Of a DNA stretch of 64,000 bases, positions 55,889 to 64,000 are shown piece by piece; the stretch's first letter is position 1, and each line of letters begins with the position of its first letter. Source of the stretch: Pantoea allii. Lineage in GTDB: Bacteria; Pseudomonadota; Gammaproteobacteria; Enterobacterales; Enterobacteriaceae. The notes beneath the pieces are model-generated. The model did not search any database. It was not told the DNA's origin and saw nothing but the letters and a program-made list of their open reading frames with translations. The position numbers were made by a program, and so were the translations under genes. The stretch lies in NCBI RefSeq assembly GCF_002307475.1, contig NZ_NTMH01000011.1, positions 1 through 64,000 on the forward strand, given 5' to 3'.

Positions 55889-56578
55889 TCAGGGCTGGCC
55901 CAGGCTATCCAGCAGTGCCGCCGAGGTGGCGACCGCGCCAAAGATACCGCCCTGCATATGAATCATGCTCAGGGCGGCTTCATGATGATGTCGCTCAGTG
56001 GCGGCACAGCAGTCGGATAAGACCAGGCACTCATACCCGCGATCGTTGGCCTCACGCAAGGTGGTATGCACACACACATCCGTTGTAATACCGGTAATAA
56101 TCAAATTGCGGATACCGCGACTGCGTAACACCAGCTCAAGGTCTGTTGCATAGAAAGAGCCTTTACCGGGCTTATCGATGATCACTTCGCCCGGCAGCGG
56201 TGCCAGTTCCGGGATAATCTCCCAGCCCGGCTCACCGCGCACCAGGATACGACCGCACGGTCCTGGGCTGCCAATTTCTGCATTCATCCTGCCCGACCGC
56301 CAGCGTTTATTGGCAGGCAGATCGCTGAGATCCGGGCGATGCCCTTCCCGGGTGTGAATGACGGGAAAATGCAGCGCACGCATGCGGGCCAGCAACACCT
56401 TAAGCGGTTCGACAGGCGCGCGCGTAAGGCTAATATCGTAGCCCATGGTGTCAACGTAGCCGCCCGCGCCACAAAAATCGATCTGCATATCGATGACGAG
56501 TAGCGCCGTATCAGCGGCACTAAAATGGCCATCAAACGGCCAGGCATAGGGGGTGGAATTCACACTGTACTCAGGCAT
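55889..56578 (-). CDS. Isochorismatase-fold cysteine hydrolase, biuret hydrolase/RutB-like
   Basis: Amidohydrolase of the cysteine-hydrolase family, 229 residues. The catalytic triad candidates are Asp30 ([10 protein letters not shown]), a lysine in [17 protein letters not shown] (Lys136 or Lys139) and Cys169 in [12 protein letters not shown] conserved [17 protein letters not shown] follows. The whole C-terminal half looks like the biuret hydrolase branch as I recall it; ureidoacrylate hydrolase (RutB) is an alternative. It overlaps the CodB-like permease by 8 bp and is co-transcribed with it, so the permease probably brings in its substrate. The exact substrate is not known. Confidence 0.88.
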   Translation of the reverse strand: MPEYSVNSTPYAWPFDGHFSAADTALLVIDMQIDFCGAGGYVDTMGYDISLTRAPVEPLKVLLARMRALHFPVIHTREGHRPDLSDLPANKRWRSGRMNAEIGSPGPCGRILVRGEPGWEIIPELAPLPGEVIIDKPGKGSFYATDLELVLRSRGIRNLIITGITTDVCVHTTLREANDRGYECLVLSDCCAATERHHHEAALSMIHMQGGIFGAVATSAALLDSLGQP

Positions 56579-57875
56579 TGTTCTTCTCCATTCGCGGCGT
56601 CGGGGAACGTAATTTGATAATCAGGGTATAGCTCAGTGCCGCCGTCACCAGGCCGATGACCGCTTCGCCAAACTGGGGAAAGGCCAGATGCGCGATGACC
56701 GCGCACAGGCTTCCCAGCGCCCAGGCCGCAAAAGCGGCACCGTGAAACCGTTGCGCCGGGCGCTGTTCACTCAGCTTCGCCATAAAAATCAGATCAACAA
56801 TCATGACCGCACCAAACGGTGGCACCACCACGCCCAGCAGGCTCAGCCATGCCAGGAAATAGGTCCAAACGCCCGCCAGCGCCAGCAGGCCGCCGATGGC
56901 ACCGAGAATCAGCGTCCAGCGGCGCATCTTGCTGTTAAAAAGATGGCTGAAGCCTACCGCACCGTTATAAAGACAGTGCGTACACACCGAGCCAAGATTG
57001 ATGAACACAAACAGGAAAGCCACCACGGTTAAAATCTCACCCTGCCCCATCAACATGGGCAGGAAATTGCCGCCGTTGGTCAGCGGGTCCACCGCCGCGC
57101 CGACCGAGACAATAATCACGCCAAACAGATAGGCGATCAGGTTTGCGACCGGGAACGCGGAAAAGGCGGCGATGACCGCAGCACGGCCACTCTTCGACCA
57201 GCGGGTGAAATCGGCAGTCATGGTGCCGGAATCGGCAAACCCCGCCACCACCATGGTGACCGCCGTGCCCATGCTCATGGCTCCCGCCACCGTGGGGCTG
57301 CCCTTCCAGTGAAACATGCTGGAAAAATCATGTGTCTGCCCGACGAAATACAGCGCGACAAACCCTAAAATCACAAACATTGGCGCAGCAATCATGCCCA
57401 GCACGGACAGAGCACGCACGCCCAGAAAGGTCACGGCCGTAAACAGCACCATGGCAAATGCCGTCACCGACAGGGCATTCCAGCCAAAGGTCTGATGAAT
57501 CACCGTCCCGGTCAATCCCGTCTGGAAGGCGTACCAGCCGATAACCACGGTCGACAGAAAGCCGGACACGAGGATATAGCCTTTGCTGCCGAAGGTCCTT
57601 TTCGCCTGCAGGGCAAAATTCATCCCGGTATTGCCCGCAAACCAGCTTAGTGCGCCGACATAGGCAAACAGCACCAGATTGCCCATCACAATCGCCAGCA
57701 ACGCAGGCCAGAAGCCAAGGTGCCAGGTAATGATGCCGCCAAACAGCGCATTGGTGAGGATCATGGGGAAACCAAACCAGACCGCAGAAACCGAGCGGGT
57801 CGGATGGCGATGCGACAGCGGCACGGGTTCGTGCTCAAACTCCTGCTCTAACGTTGGGGAAGCCTGTTTTTTCAT
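56571..57875 (-). CDS. NCS1-family permease, CodB-like
   Basis: Nucleobase:cation symporter-1 type transporter, 434 residues, about 12 transmembrane helices. Motifs recall cytosine permease Cod[73 protein letters not shown] and [19 protein letters not shown]. The first 30 residues are cytoplasmic. The downstream coupled hydrolase suggests the substrate is an amide-containing compound such as a pyrimidine breakdown product or biuret rather than cytosine, since no deaminase (codA) is present. Confidence 0.9.
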   Translation of the reverse strand: MKKQASPTLEQEFEHEPVPLSHRHPTRSVSAVWFGFPMILTNALFGGIITWHLGFWPALLAIVMGNLVLFAYVGALSWFAGNTGMNFALQAKRTFGSKGYILVSGFLSTVVIGWYAFQTGLTGTVIHQTFGWNALSVTAFAMVLFTAVTFLGVRALSVLGMIAAPMFVILGFVALYFVGQTHDFSSMFHWKGSPTVAGAMSMGTAVTMVVAGFADSGTMTADFTRWSKSGRAAVIAAFSAFPVANLIAYLFGVIIVSVGAAVDPLTNGGNFLPMLMGQGEILTVVAFLFVFINLGSVCTHCLYNGAVGFSHLFNSKMRRWTLILGAIGGLLALAGVWTYFLAWLSLLGVVVPPFGAVMIVDLIFMAKLSEQRPAQRFHGAAFAAWALGSLCAVIAHLAFPQFGEAVIGLVTAALSYTLIIKLRSPTPRMEKNNA

Positions 57876-58369
57876 GGCAAAAATTCCTGGTTAAGGTGAA
57901 TCCACGGACAGGCGCGCTGGGGCACTGACTTTCATCCTGTGCTCGCCATCTTTATGACGGTACAGGTGCCGTCGCGCTGGCGACTGTCATTGCATTGCGT
58001 GGTGGTGTACTGCCGCCTTACCGGGCTGTTAACCCTTTTCCACGCATGTTGTCTTACCGGTATTTTTAACCCGATAAGAAGTGCATGAAGCATGCCAGGA
58101 ATCGTCCCTCCCGCGTTGTCACGCGCGGATGTCCGTCTGGATACGGGCTGGGATACAAGATCGAATACTTATGATAAGACGCGGCACCTTACCCGTTGCG
58201 GTGCGGCGGTTTCTGGCACGCTGATGGGGCGGTGATGCACGATAAATGGGAAACTTTTGAATCTCATCTGGAAAGCGAAAAGCACATCAGAATGTCACTG
58301 CGTTGTCATGCGCCCTTCACGCCTGGCGACCAAAATAGTCGCCCATTATTCTTGTCGAAGGCTTTTATC
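57876..58369. promoter_or_regulatory. Divergent region between the CodB-like operon and the acid phosphatase
   Basis: About 490 bp without a convincing gene. It holds the leftward promoter of the permease-hydrolase pair and, at its right end, Pho-box-like repeats (58293-58308) for the phosphatase. An in-frame plus-strand extension from 58196 exists but no RBS or signal peptide supports it. Confidence 0.5.
58293..58319 (+). promoter_or_regulatory. Pho-box-like repeats upstream of the acid phosphatase gene
   Basis: TGTCA at 58293-58297 and 58304-58308 are 11 bp apart, in the PhoB consensus orientation, with a weak third repeat CTTCA at 58315-58319. The distance to the ATG (58370) is about 60 bp. 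PhoB control of this exported phosphatase is inferred from this. Confidence 0.65.
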
Positions 58370-60295
58370 ATGTCTGCTGTTATCCGTTTTGGCACTTTTC
58401 TGGCGCTTTTTTCAGGCATGATTGCGGCGCCTGTTGTGAGCAGCGCACAGACATCGGCCGCGCTGCCTGCACCGCCCGCCGACCCCGGATTTACCGATAG
58501 CGCGCCTGCGGCAAAGGTGCCGGCTTTTGTTGACAGCATCGCCACCAACCAACGCGGGGATGCGCGCTTTGCCACGCTGGAGACGAATGCCGGCGTGCGC
58601 GTGGTGTCCGGCTTTCTGGCCCTGTGGCGTCCGCGTACGCTCAAGGTCGATGCGGGGATTTCGGCACCGGCCCGTGATGGTTTTGCGGCGATTACGCCCT
58701 CTGATTGCACTGGCCTGCCCGGTAAGGCCCCCGTCTGCGGCACGATACTTAATCATCAGGTACTGGCGGCGAATGTTCAGTATGTGGTTACGGCGACCCG
58801 CCAGCGTACGGCAGCCCAGGCCGAGGCGGCCTACTTTGACGATCGTCGAGCCAAAGGCTATAGCGTCACGGACGGCCTGGGTCCGCTGACCGCGGCGTGG
58901 CGCAGTGCCGCTCAGCAGGTCACCACCATCACGCAGATTCCCGCAGATGCCACGACGGTGCTGTATAACGACCAGGGAAACAACACCGGCACGGGCAGCC
59001 ATGACGGCAATCGCGACTTCGGTGAGGTGGTGGATTTTCTCAATGAAATGGGTAACAACGCCTCTACGGAACCGGCAAAACGTTTCTATAAATACGCCCG
59101 TCCCTACCGCTGGCGTTCAGAGGTGGCGGTGGTGCCTGCCCTTGTGCCCGCAGAAAGCCCTACGCCCGCTACCGATGGCGGATTTATCAGCGGACACACA
59201 GCGGAGGCGGTCAGAGATGCCCTGACCATGGCGTGGCTGGTGCCGGAGCGCTACCAGGAGATGGTCAGCCGCGGGATGGAATTGGGCGAAAGCCGGATCG
59301 TCGCCGGGATGCATTCGCCTTTGGATGTTATGGGCGGACGCATGTTCGCGCTGGCCGTTACCACCGCGAATCTGACGGCATATCATGAAGATGCACAACG
59401 CGCGTACAAACAGGCGCATCAGGCATTATGGCAACGCACCGGTACACAACCCAACACCTTTCTGCAATACGCTCACGCCGCGCCGCTCAATGCCGACCGC
59501 TTCGCCGATCCTACCCTTAACCGTGCCAGTGCCCTTCGGCGCATGACGTTTGGCTTTGCCCCCATCGCGTCCCGCCATCGTCCAGCGGTGGTGCCCAAAG
59601 GTGCCGAGATTCTACTGGAAACCCGTTTTCCCTATCTGAGTGCCATGCAGCGCCGCGTGGTCTTAAAAACCACCGCGCTGTCATCAGGCTATCCGATCCT
59701 GGATGATGCCGAAGGTTGGGGACGTCTGAATATCGTGGCGGCCGCCGACGGATATGGTCAGTTTACCGGGAATGTGCAGGTGATGATGGATGCTGAGAAA
59801 GGCGGTTTTAATCAGGCCGACAGCTGGCGGAATGCGATTGGCGGCCAGGGAAAACTGACCTTACAGGGTTCAGGTACGCTGCGGCTACTGGGTGCAAATC
59901 GCTACAGCGGCGGCACTGAAATTGAAGGTGGCGTGCTGGAGGCCGGTTCAGCCAGCGCCCTGGGCGTGGGTGAAGTTTATGTGGGCAACGCTGGCAGCGT
60001 GCGTATTGCTGCGGCCAGCCCGGTGCGCGTTAAACAATATTCGGCGCGGCCTCAGGCAACTCTTGAACTGGATATCGATGGTCAGGGCGGAGGTCGTCTC
60101 AACGTGAAGGGGCCATTGGTCGCAGGCGGTACGCTGTTAGTAAAGTTTGTGAAGGGTTATCACCCCAAAGCAGGCACGCTGATTCCGTTGATTGAGGCCG
60201 GCTCAAATGCAGCCCACTTTGGTCGCATTATTGTCGAGGGCTATCAGGCTCAGCCTGTCAGCTCCGCGACGCGAATCAGTATTAAACTGCTCTGA
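58370..60295 (+). CDS. Class A (PAP2-type) acid phosphatase with autotransporter-like beta-repeat C-terminus
   Basis: Exported non-specific acid phosphatase, 641 residues. The ATG at 58370 (MSAVIRFGTFLALFSGMIAA) has GAAGG upstream and starts a Sec signal cleaved near SSA; the frame extended from 58196 would hide it. The signature of vanadium-haloperoxidase-like acid phosphatases is complete: KX6RP (Lys237, Arg244-Pro245), SGH (274-276) and SRX5HX3D (Ser308, Arg309, His315, Asp319). Residues about 480-641 resemble autotransporter passenger repeats (GQGKLTLQGSGTLRLLGANR, YSGGTEIEGGVLEAG) but no beta-barrel translocator follows. It could release phosphate from organic esters outside the cytoplasm under starvation. 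Confidence 0.93.
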   Translation: MSAVIRFGTFLALFSGMIAAPVVSSAQTSAALPAPPADPGFTDSAPAAKVPAFVDSIATNQRGDARFATLETNAGVRVVSGFLALWRPRTLKVDAGISAPARDGFAAITPSDCTGLPGKAPVCGTILNHQVLAANVQYVVTATRQRTAAQAEAAYFDDRRAKGYSVTDGLGPLTAAWRSAAQQVTTITQIPADATTVLYNDQGNNTGTGSHDGNRDFGEVVDFLNEMGNNASTEPAKRFYKYARPYRWRSEVAVVPALVPAESPTPATDGGFISGHTAEAVRDALTMAWLVPERYQEMVSRGMELGESRIVAGMHSPLDVMGGRMFALAVTTANLTAYHEDAQRAYKQAHQALWQRTGTQPNTFLQYAHAAPLNADRFADPTLNRASALRRMTFGFAPIASRHRPAVVPKGAEILLETRFPYLSAMQRRVVLKTTALSSGYPILDDAEGWGRLNIVAAADGYGQFTGNVQVMMDAEKGGFNQADSWRNAIGGQGKLTLQGSGTLRLLGANRYSGGTEIEGGVLEAGSASALGVGEVYVGNAGSVRIAAASPVRVKQYSARPQATLELDIDGQGGGRLNVKGPLVAGGTLLVKFVKGYHPKAGTLIPLIEAGSNAAHFGRIIVEGYQAQPVSSATRISIKLL

Positions 60296-60362
60296 TCCTG
60301 AGTACGGGTGGCAAGGCGCGCAGAGAATGGGCTTGCCAGGCTTTTGCGCGCCGGGCCGAAAA

Positions 60363-60875
60363 TTACACGCCGAACTCCATCGGGTTATGTTTACTGATCA
60401 GTGAGCGTAACGGCACACTGCTTTTCATCACGGGTGATTTAATCACGATATAGCTGAAGTACTTATCGATGCCAATTTGCGCATCCAGCATCTTCTCAAT
60501 CACATCCTGATAATGCTCAATGCTGCGGGTAATAAAGCGCAACAGGTAATCGTAACCCCCGGTAATTAAATGACATTCCATGAGTTCGTCAACGTCACGC
60601 ATGGCGGCTTCAAACTTCATAAAGTCTTCGCGCCGGTGTCCGTTCAGCGTCACTTCGGTAAACACCGTGACGGAGTCGGTAATTTTGGTGAGATTGACGT
60701 GTGCTTCATAGCCGGTAATAAAACCGGCCTGCTCAAGCCGTTTAACCCGTTGCAGGCAAGGACTCGGGGAAAGTCCTACTGCATCGGCGAGATTAACGTT
60801 GCTGATACGGCCATCTTTTTGTAGTTGCACCAGAATATTGATATCGATGCGATCGAGTTTCATTAAGCCGTTCAT
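60363..60875 (-). CDS. Lrp/AsnC-family transcriptional regulator
   Basis: Feast/famine regulator, 170 residues. The ATG at 60875 (MNGLMKLDRIDINILVQLQK) has GAGG 6 nt upstream; the ATG at 60887 is less well placed. The N-terminal helix-turn-helix (DGRISNVNLADAVGLSPSPC, LQRVKRLEQAGFITGYEA) is followed by the RAM effector domain, with GGYDYLLRFITRSIEHYQDV. It is downstream of the aminotransferase on the same strand and could control that operon. It is not Lrp itself, whose sequence differs at the N-terminus. Confidence 0.93.
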   Translation of the reverse strand: MNGLMKLDRIDINILVQLQKDGRISNVNLADAVGLSPSPCLQRVKRLEQAGFITGYEAHVNLTKITDSVTVFTEVTLNGHRREDFMKFEAAMRDVDELMECHLITGGYDYLLRFITRSIEHYQDVIEKMLDAQIGIDKYFSYIVIKSPVMKSSVPLRSLISKHNPMEFGV

Positions 60876-61065
60876 AGCACCCCTCATTGTTTACAGCTGT
60901 ACTGGATGTTCGCTACTACCCAGAGCGACTCTGTGTACACAAGCGTAAAGCGCACTTTAATAGATACTTAAAATACGCCACTTTAAAATAACAAGTACGC
61001 TACTTTTTTGTAACACAAAAAAACCCCGGTCTGTCACGCTTTGCAAAAATTGCGCCAGCGTTGAA

Positions 61066-61098
61066 CCCGGCGGCGGCCCCGCTGGCCGCGATACCGGG
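61066..61098 (-). terminator. GC-rich hairpin after the aminotransferase gene
   Basis: On the plus strand CCCGG/CCGGG forms an outer 5-bp stem and GCGGCC/GGCCGC an inner 6-bp stem with a 5-nt loop. It lies 29 bp after the stop at 61127. No immediate T-run follows on the minus strand, so it may act as a weak terminator. Confidence 0.55.
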
Positions 61099-61126
61099 CT
61101 GTTGCCTGTTCAATGAGGGAGAGCGG

Positions 61127-62443
61127 CTATCCTAAGCGTCCGGTCGCACGCGCCAGGGCAATATCAAAAATATGCAGTGCCTCTTCAAGTTGCGAATCGG
61201 TGGTCACTAACGGTGCAAGGAAGCGAATCGTATTACGGTGTAAACCGCATTTAATCAGCAGCAGCCCTTCCTGACAGGCGCTGTCGAGGATCTTTTGCGT
61301 CAGCGCGCTGTCGGGTTTGTGGGTGTCCACATCCAGAATTTCTACTGCCTGCATAAAGCCCACGCCGCGCACGTCACCGATGCAGGCATATTTATCTGCA
61401 AGCTGACGCAAACGTTGATTCAACTGCTCACCCAACTGACAGGAACGCGCCAGCAGGTTTTCTTGCTCAAACACGTCAAGCACCGCCAGTGCCGCTGCAC
61501 AGGCCAGCGCATTACCGCCATAGGTGCCGCCCAGTCCGCCCGGTGCCGGGCCGTCCATCACTTCGGCTTTGCCCACCACACCGGAAATCGGCAGGCCCCC
61601 CGCCAGACTTTTCGCCATCGTCACCATATCAGGCTTAATGCCGAGTTGCTGGAAGGCAAACATGCTGCCCGTACGACCAAAGCCGGTCTGGATTTCATCA
61701 CAGATCAGCATAATACCGTGTTGAGTCGTGATGCGACGCAGCGCCTGCATAAATGCCGGCCCGGCGGGCAGGAAGCCGCCATCGCCCTGCACTGGCTCAA
61801 TGATAATCGCAGCCACGCGCTCCGGCAGAATCTGCACCGCAAACAGTTGGTCCAGCGCTTTCAGGCAGTCCGCTTCCGTGACGCCGTGCAACGGGTTCGG
61901 GAACGGCAGACGATAAACATCGCCAGGGAAAGGGCCAAAGTTTTGTTTGTAAGGCGCGGACATCCCCGTCAAGGTGACGCCAAGTAAAGTACGTCCGTGG
62001 AAGGCGCCGTCAAAGGCGATGATGCCCGGTCGTTGCGTATAAGAACGGGCAATTTTAACCGCATTCTCCACCGCTTCTGCACCGCTGGTGAAAAACACGC
62101 TCTTATAGTGTTCGTCCCCGCCTACCAGCTTATTCAGGCGCTGCGCCAGTTCGATATATCCCGGATAGGCCACCACCTGAAAACAGGCGTGCGATACCAG
62201 GCCCAGCTGGCGGGTTACAGCGTTAACCACAGCCGGATGGTTGTGGCCCACGTTAAGCACGCCAATGCCGCCGACAAAATCCAGATAGCGATTGCCTTCT
62301 ACATCCCACACTTCACTGCCTTTGGCTCGCTCAATCACCAGCGGATGAGCGGTAACAATGCCGCGCGGCACATTATGATCTCGGACATCCAGCAACTGGC
62401 TGTTGTCCGCATAGGTTTGCTGCTCTGCCAGGACATTCTGCAT
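61127..62443 (-). CDS. gabT: 4-Aminobutyrate-type aminotransferase (GabT/PuuE family)
   Basis: PLP-dependent class III transaminase, probably converting GABA plus 2-oxoglutarate to succinate semialdehyde plus glutamate. The 438-residue protein has FTSGAEAVENAVKIAR (PLP phosphate), GAFHGRTLLGVTLTG, IIEPVQGDGGFLPAG, LICDEIQTGFGRTGS (Asp249) and the Schiff-base lysine in TMAKSLAGGLPISG (Lys278). Which of GabT, PuuE or a related omega-amino acid transaminase it is cannot be settled here. It follows the M20 hydrolase by about 113 bp on the same strand. Confidence 0.93.
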   Translation of the reverse strand: MQNVLAEQQTYADNSQLLDVRDHNVPRGIVTAHPLVIERAKGSEVWDVEGNRYLDFVGGIGVLNVGHNHPAVVNAVTRQLGLVSHACFQVVAYPGYIELAQRLNKLVGGDEHYKSVFFTSGAEAVENAVKIARSYTQRPGIIAFDGAFHGRTLLGVTLTGMSAPYKQNFGPFPGDVYRLPFPNPLHGVTEADCLKALDQLFAVQILPERVAAIIIEPVQGDGGFLPAGPAFMQALRRITTQHGIMLICDEIQTGFGRTGSMFAFQQLGIKPDMVTMAKSLAGGLPISGVVGKAEVMDGPAPGGLGGTYGGNALACAAALAVLDVFEQENLLARSCQLGEQLNQRLRQLADKYACIGDVRGVGFMQAVEILDVDTHKPDSALTQKILDSACQEGLLLIKCGLHRNTIRFLAPLVTTDSQLEEALHIFDIALARATGRLG

Positions 62444-62556
62444 TTTTATACCTCATCCACGTCGTGTTCGATTGGCTTAAGTATCGCAATCTGTGGGGCA
62501 ATAACGCTGCCGTAATTCCGTCAGCAGCGGCATTTCGTGTCAAAATCCCACGGGTT

Positions 62557-63690
62557 TCAGCGAGTAAATGTTGTTCCCAGCCCGTGGCAGGCCAGGGTAA
62601 TCAACGCCTGGATGCCATGCGGTATCAGCGCGTCGTTAAAGTCATAGGCGGCATGATGAAGCGGCTTGCTGGGGGCCGATCCTATCCATACATAGGCACC
62701 GGGCTTTGCCTGTAACATAAAGGCAAAATCTTCCGAGGTGAGTGCAGGCTGGCGCGCCAGTTGGGTTGTCATGCCCGCCGCCTGCAAGGCCGCCAGGGCC
62801 TGAGTCGCCTCAGATTCATTGTTGATGGTGGCCGGGTAATAACGCAAATAGTTCACCTCGGCCTGTAACCCGTGCGCCGCCGTAATGTGTTCCGCCATCT
62901 GCCGCAGCCGGGATTCAATAATGTCCTGCGCTGCCGGGTTAAAAGTGCGCACCGTACCGGTGATGTTGGCTTCCGCAGGGATCATATTGTGGGAAAAACC
63001 GCCTTGCATTCGCGTCACCGTCAGCAAAGCCGGTTCGCAGGGATCGAGCGCCCGGGAAACCAGCGTGTTTAACTGCACCACCAGTTCACTGACGGCTAAT
63101 AACGTATCGTGCGTAAGATGCGGCTGTGCGGCATGACCGCCCGCGCCTTTGACAGTGATATCAAACCGGTCTGCCGCGGCCATAATGGCACCGGGCCGGG
63201 TCTGAATTTCACCCAGGGGTAATTCAGGCCAGTTATGCAGGGCAAACACCGCATCACAGGGGAAGCGCTGAAACAGACCGTCGTCAATCATGGCCTTCGC
63301 GCCTGCCAGGCCCTCTTCTGCCGGCTGAAAGATAAAGCAGACCGTGCCGCTGAACTCAACCTCACGCGCCAGTTTTTCCGCCGCGCCCAGCAGCATGGTG
63401 GTGTGACCGTCGTGGCCACAGGCATGACTGTGGTTCGCTACCAGACTGGTCCAGGGCACCTCGCCTTTGTCCTGCATGGGAAGCGCATCCATGTCGGCCC
63501 GCAGCCCAATCATGCGTGAGCCGTTGCCTTTCTTCAGCACGCCCACTACGCCCGTTTTGCCAATTTCCCGATGCACCTCAATGCCTAACTCCTGTAGAAA
63601 ACGCGCGACAATATCGCTGGTTCGCTGTTCATGGAAACCCAGTTCAGGATTACGGTGTAGATCGCGGCGCAACGCCACTAAATGGTCCAT
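62557..63690 (-). CDS. M20-family amidohydrolase (hippurate/N-acyl amino acid hydrolase type)
   Basis: Metal-dependent amidohydrolase, 377 residues from the ATG at 63690 (MDHLVALRRDLHRNPELGFH), which has GAGG 8 nt upstream and a 1-nt gap from the upstream stop. Metal ligand motifs are HACGHDGHTTMLL, FQPAEEGLAG (general-base Glu) and PALTSEDFAFML; DIHPTHDTL-like AAQPHLTHDTLLAVSELVV forms the dimerisation lid. Similar enzymes release acyl groups from amino acids or amines. In this operon it could liberate the amine that GabT-type transamination then uses. Confidence 0.93.
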   Translation of the reverse strand: MDHLVALRRDLHRNPELGFHEQRTSDIVARFLQELGIEVHREIGKTGVVGVLKKGNGSRMIGLRADMDALPMQDKGEVPWTSLVANHSHACGHDGHTTMLLGAAEKLAREVEFSGTVCFIFQPAEEGLAGAKAMIDDGLFQRFPCDAVFALHNWPELPLGEIQTRPGAIMAAADRFDITVKGAGGHAAQPHLTHDTLLAVSELVVQLNTLVSRALDPCEPALLTVTRMQGGFSHNMIPAEANITGTVRTFNPAAQDIIESRLRQMAEHITAAHGLQAEVNYLRYYPATINNESEATQALAALQAAGMTTQLARQPALTSEDFAFMLQAKPGAYVWIGSAPSKPLHHAAYDFNDALIPHGIQALITLACHGLGTTFTR

Positions 63691-63691
63691 A

Positions 63692-64000
63692 TCAATATCC
63701 TCGTGAACGATCAACGACGCCGTGCAGCGGTTCACCACGCTGAAAGCGACGCAGATTAGCCAGCAGTGCGCTGATCGCGCTGTCATTTTGCGTCTGGCTG
63801 GCGATGTGCGGCGTGAGCCAGATTGCGGGATGCGTCCAGAATGCATGATCGGAGGGCAGAGGTTCAGGGTCGGTCACATCAATCACCACCGCCCGTAACT
63901 GGCCGCTGTCGAGCGCATCCAGCAGATCCTGATGATTAAGCTGAGGACCGCGCCCGGCCTGCACCAGTGCAGCACCTGTTGGCAGTTGGCTGAACAGCCC
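63692..64000 (-). CDS. D-2-hydroxyacid dehydrogenase, GhrA-like (C-terminal part)
   Basis: NAD(P)H-dependent oxidoreductase reducing glyoxylate, hydroxypyruvate or another 2-keto acid. Only the last 102 codons lie in the window; the frame continues off the right edge. The visible part has GAALVQAGRGPQLNHQDLLD, LRAVVIDVTDPEPLPSDHAF, the catalytic His in WLTPHIASQTQ, and the C-terminus GVVDRSRGY, a very GhrA-like ending. It is immediately followed (TGA, one base, ATG) by the M20 amidohydrolase. Confidence 0.9.
   Translation of the reverse strand, partial: GLFSQLPTGAALVQAGRGPQLNHQDLLDALDSGQLRAVVIDVTDPEPLPSDHAFWTHPAIWLTPHIASQTQNDSAISALLANLRRFQRGEPLHGVVDRSRGY

Noticed and set aside
61295..61987. 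A 230-codon plus-strand frame opposite gabT
   Set aside because: Antisense to a complete class III transaminase with all catalytic motifs; sequence is Arg/His/Gln-rich and meaningless.

Overview
The window looks like a chromosomal segment of a gram-negative enteric bacterium (order Enterobacterales). My best guess is the Pantoea/Erwinia group, from the type VI secretion gene order and a moderately high GC content; this is inference, since no rRNA or tRNA is present to confirm it. Genes are densely packed, mostly leftward, with many 1-11 bp start/stop overlaps.

Region 1 (1-27537, all minus strand) is an essentially complete type VI secretion system (T6SS). All 13 core genes are present: tssJ-tssK-tssL-tssM-tagF-tssA-tssB-tssC, then hcp (tssD), then fha-pppA-unknown-tagJ-tssE-tssF-tssG-clpV(tssH)-ppkA-vgrG(tssI, cut by the window edge). 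The kinase PpkA, phosphatase PppA, FHA protein and TagF form a threonine-phosphorylation control module without the TagQRST sensor genes. A visibly AT-rich cassette between hcp and fha encodes a peptidoglycan-binding/N-acetylmuramidase protein followed by a small exported protein: a probable antibacterial effector and its immunity protein. It is bounded by two hairpins and by a five-copy AAAAATGA tandem repeat.

Region 2 (28650-34770) holds a YeeO-like MATE exporter, AMP nucleosidase (amn), a small membrane-anchored protein made of ten heptad repeats, and an AzgA-type purine permease. Two good PurR-operator-like sites lie upstream of the permease. The theme is purine salvage and export.

Region 3 (34771-44364) is a probable aldose catabolic locus. 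A leftward operon encodes an RbsA/RbsC/RbsB-type ABC importer, a D-lyxose-isomerase-family cupin, a class II ketose-phosphate aldolase and a PfkB kinase. It is bracketed by a rightward OmpR-type response regulator at one end and a rightward hybrid sensor kinase at the other. The gene content suggests import, isomerisation to a ketose, phosphorylation, then aldol cleavage to DHAP plus an aldehyde. This is the best candidate in the window for an undescribed system.

Region 4 (44318-60295) is a complete C-P lyase operon for phosphonate use (phnF-G-H-I-J-K-L-M-N-P-C-D-E-E, minus strand, no phnO), preceded by a three-repeat Pho box. Next come a CodB-like permease with an isochorismatase-fold amidohydrolase, and a class A acid phosphatase with its own Pho-box-like repeats and a beta-strand-repeat C-terminus. 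The region is phosphate-starvation themed; PhnN supplies PRPP, which connects conceptually with the purine genes.

Region 5 (60363-64000, minus strand) is an amino-acid/amide catabolic run: a GhrA-like 2-hydroxyacid dehydrogenase (partial), an M20 amidohydrolase, a GABA-type aminotransferase and an Lrp-family regulator.
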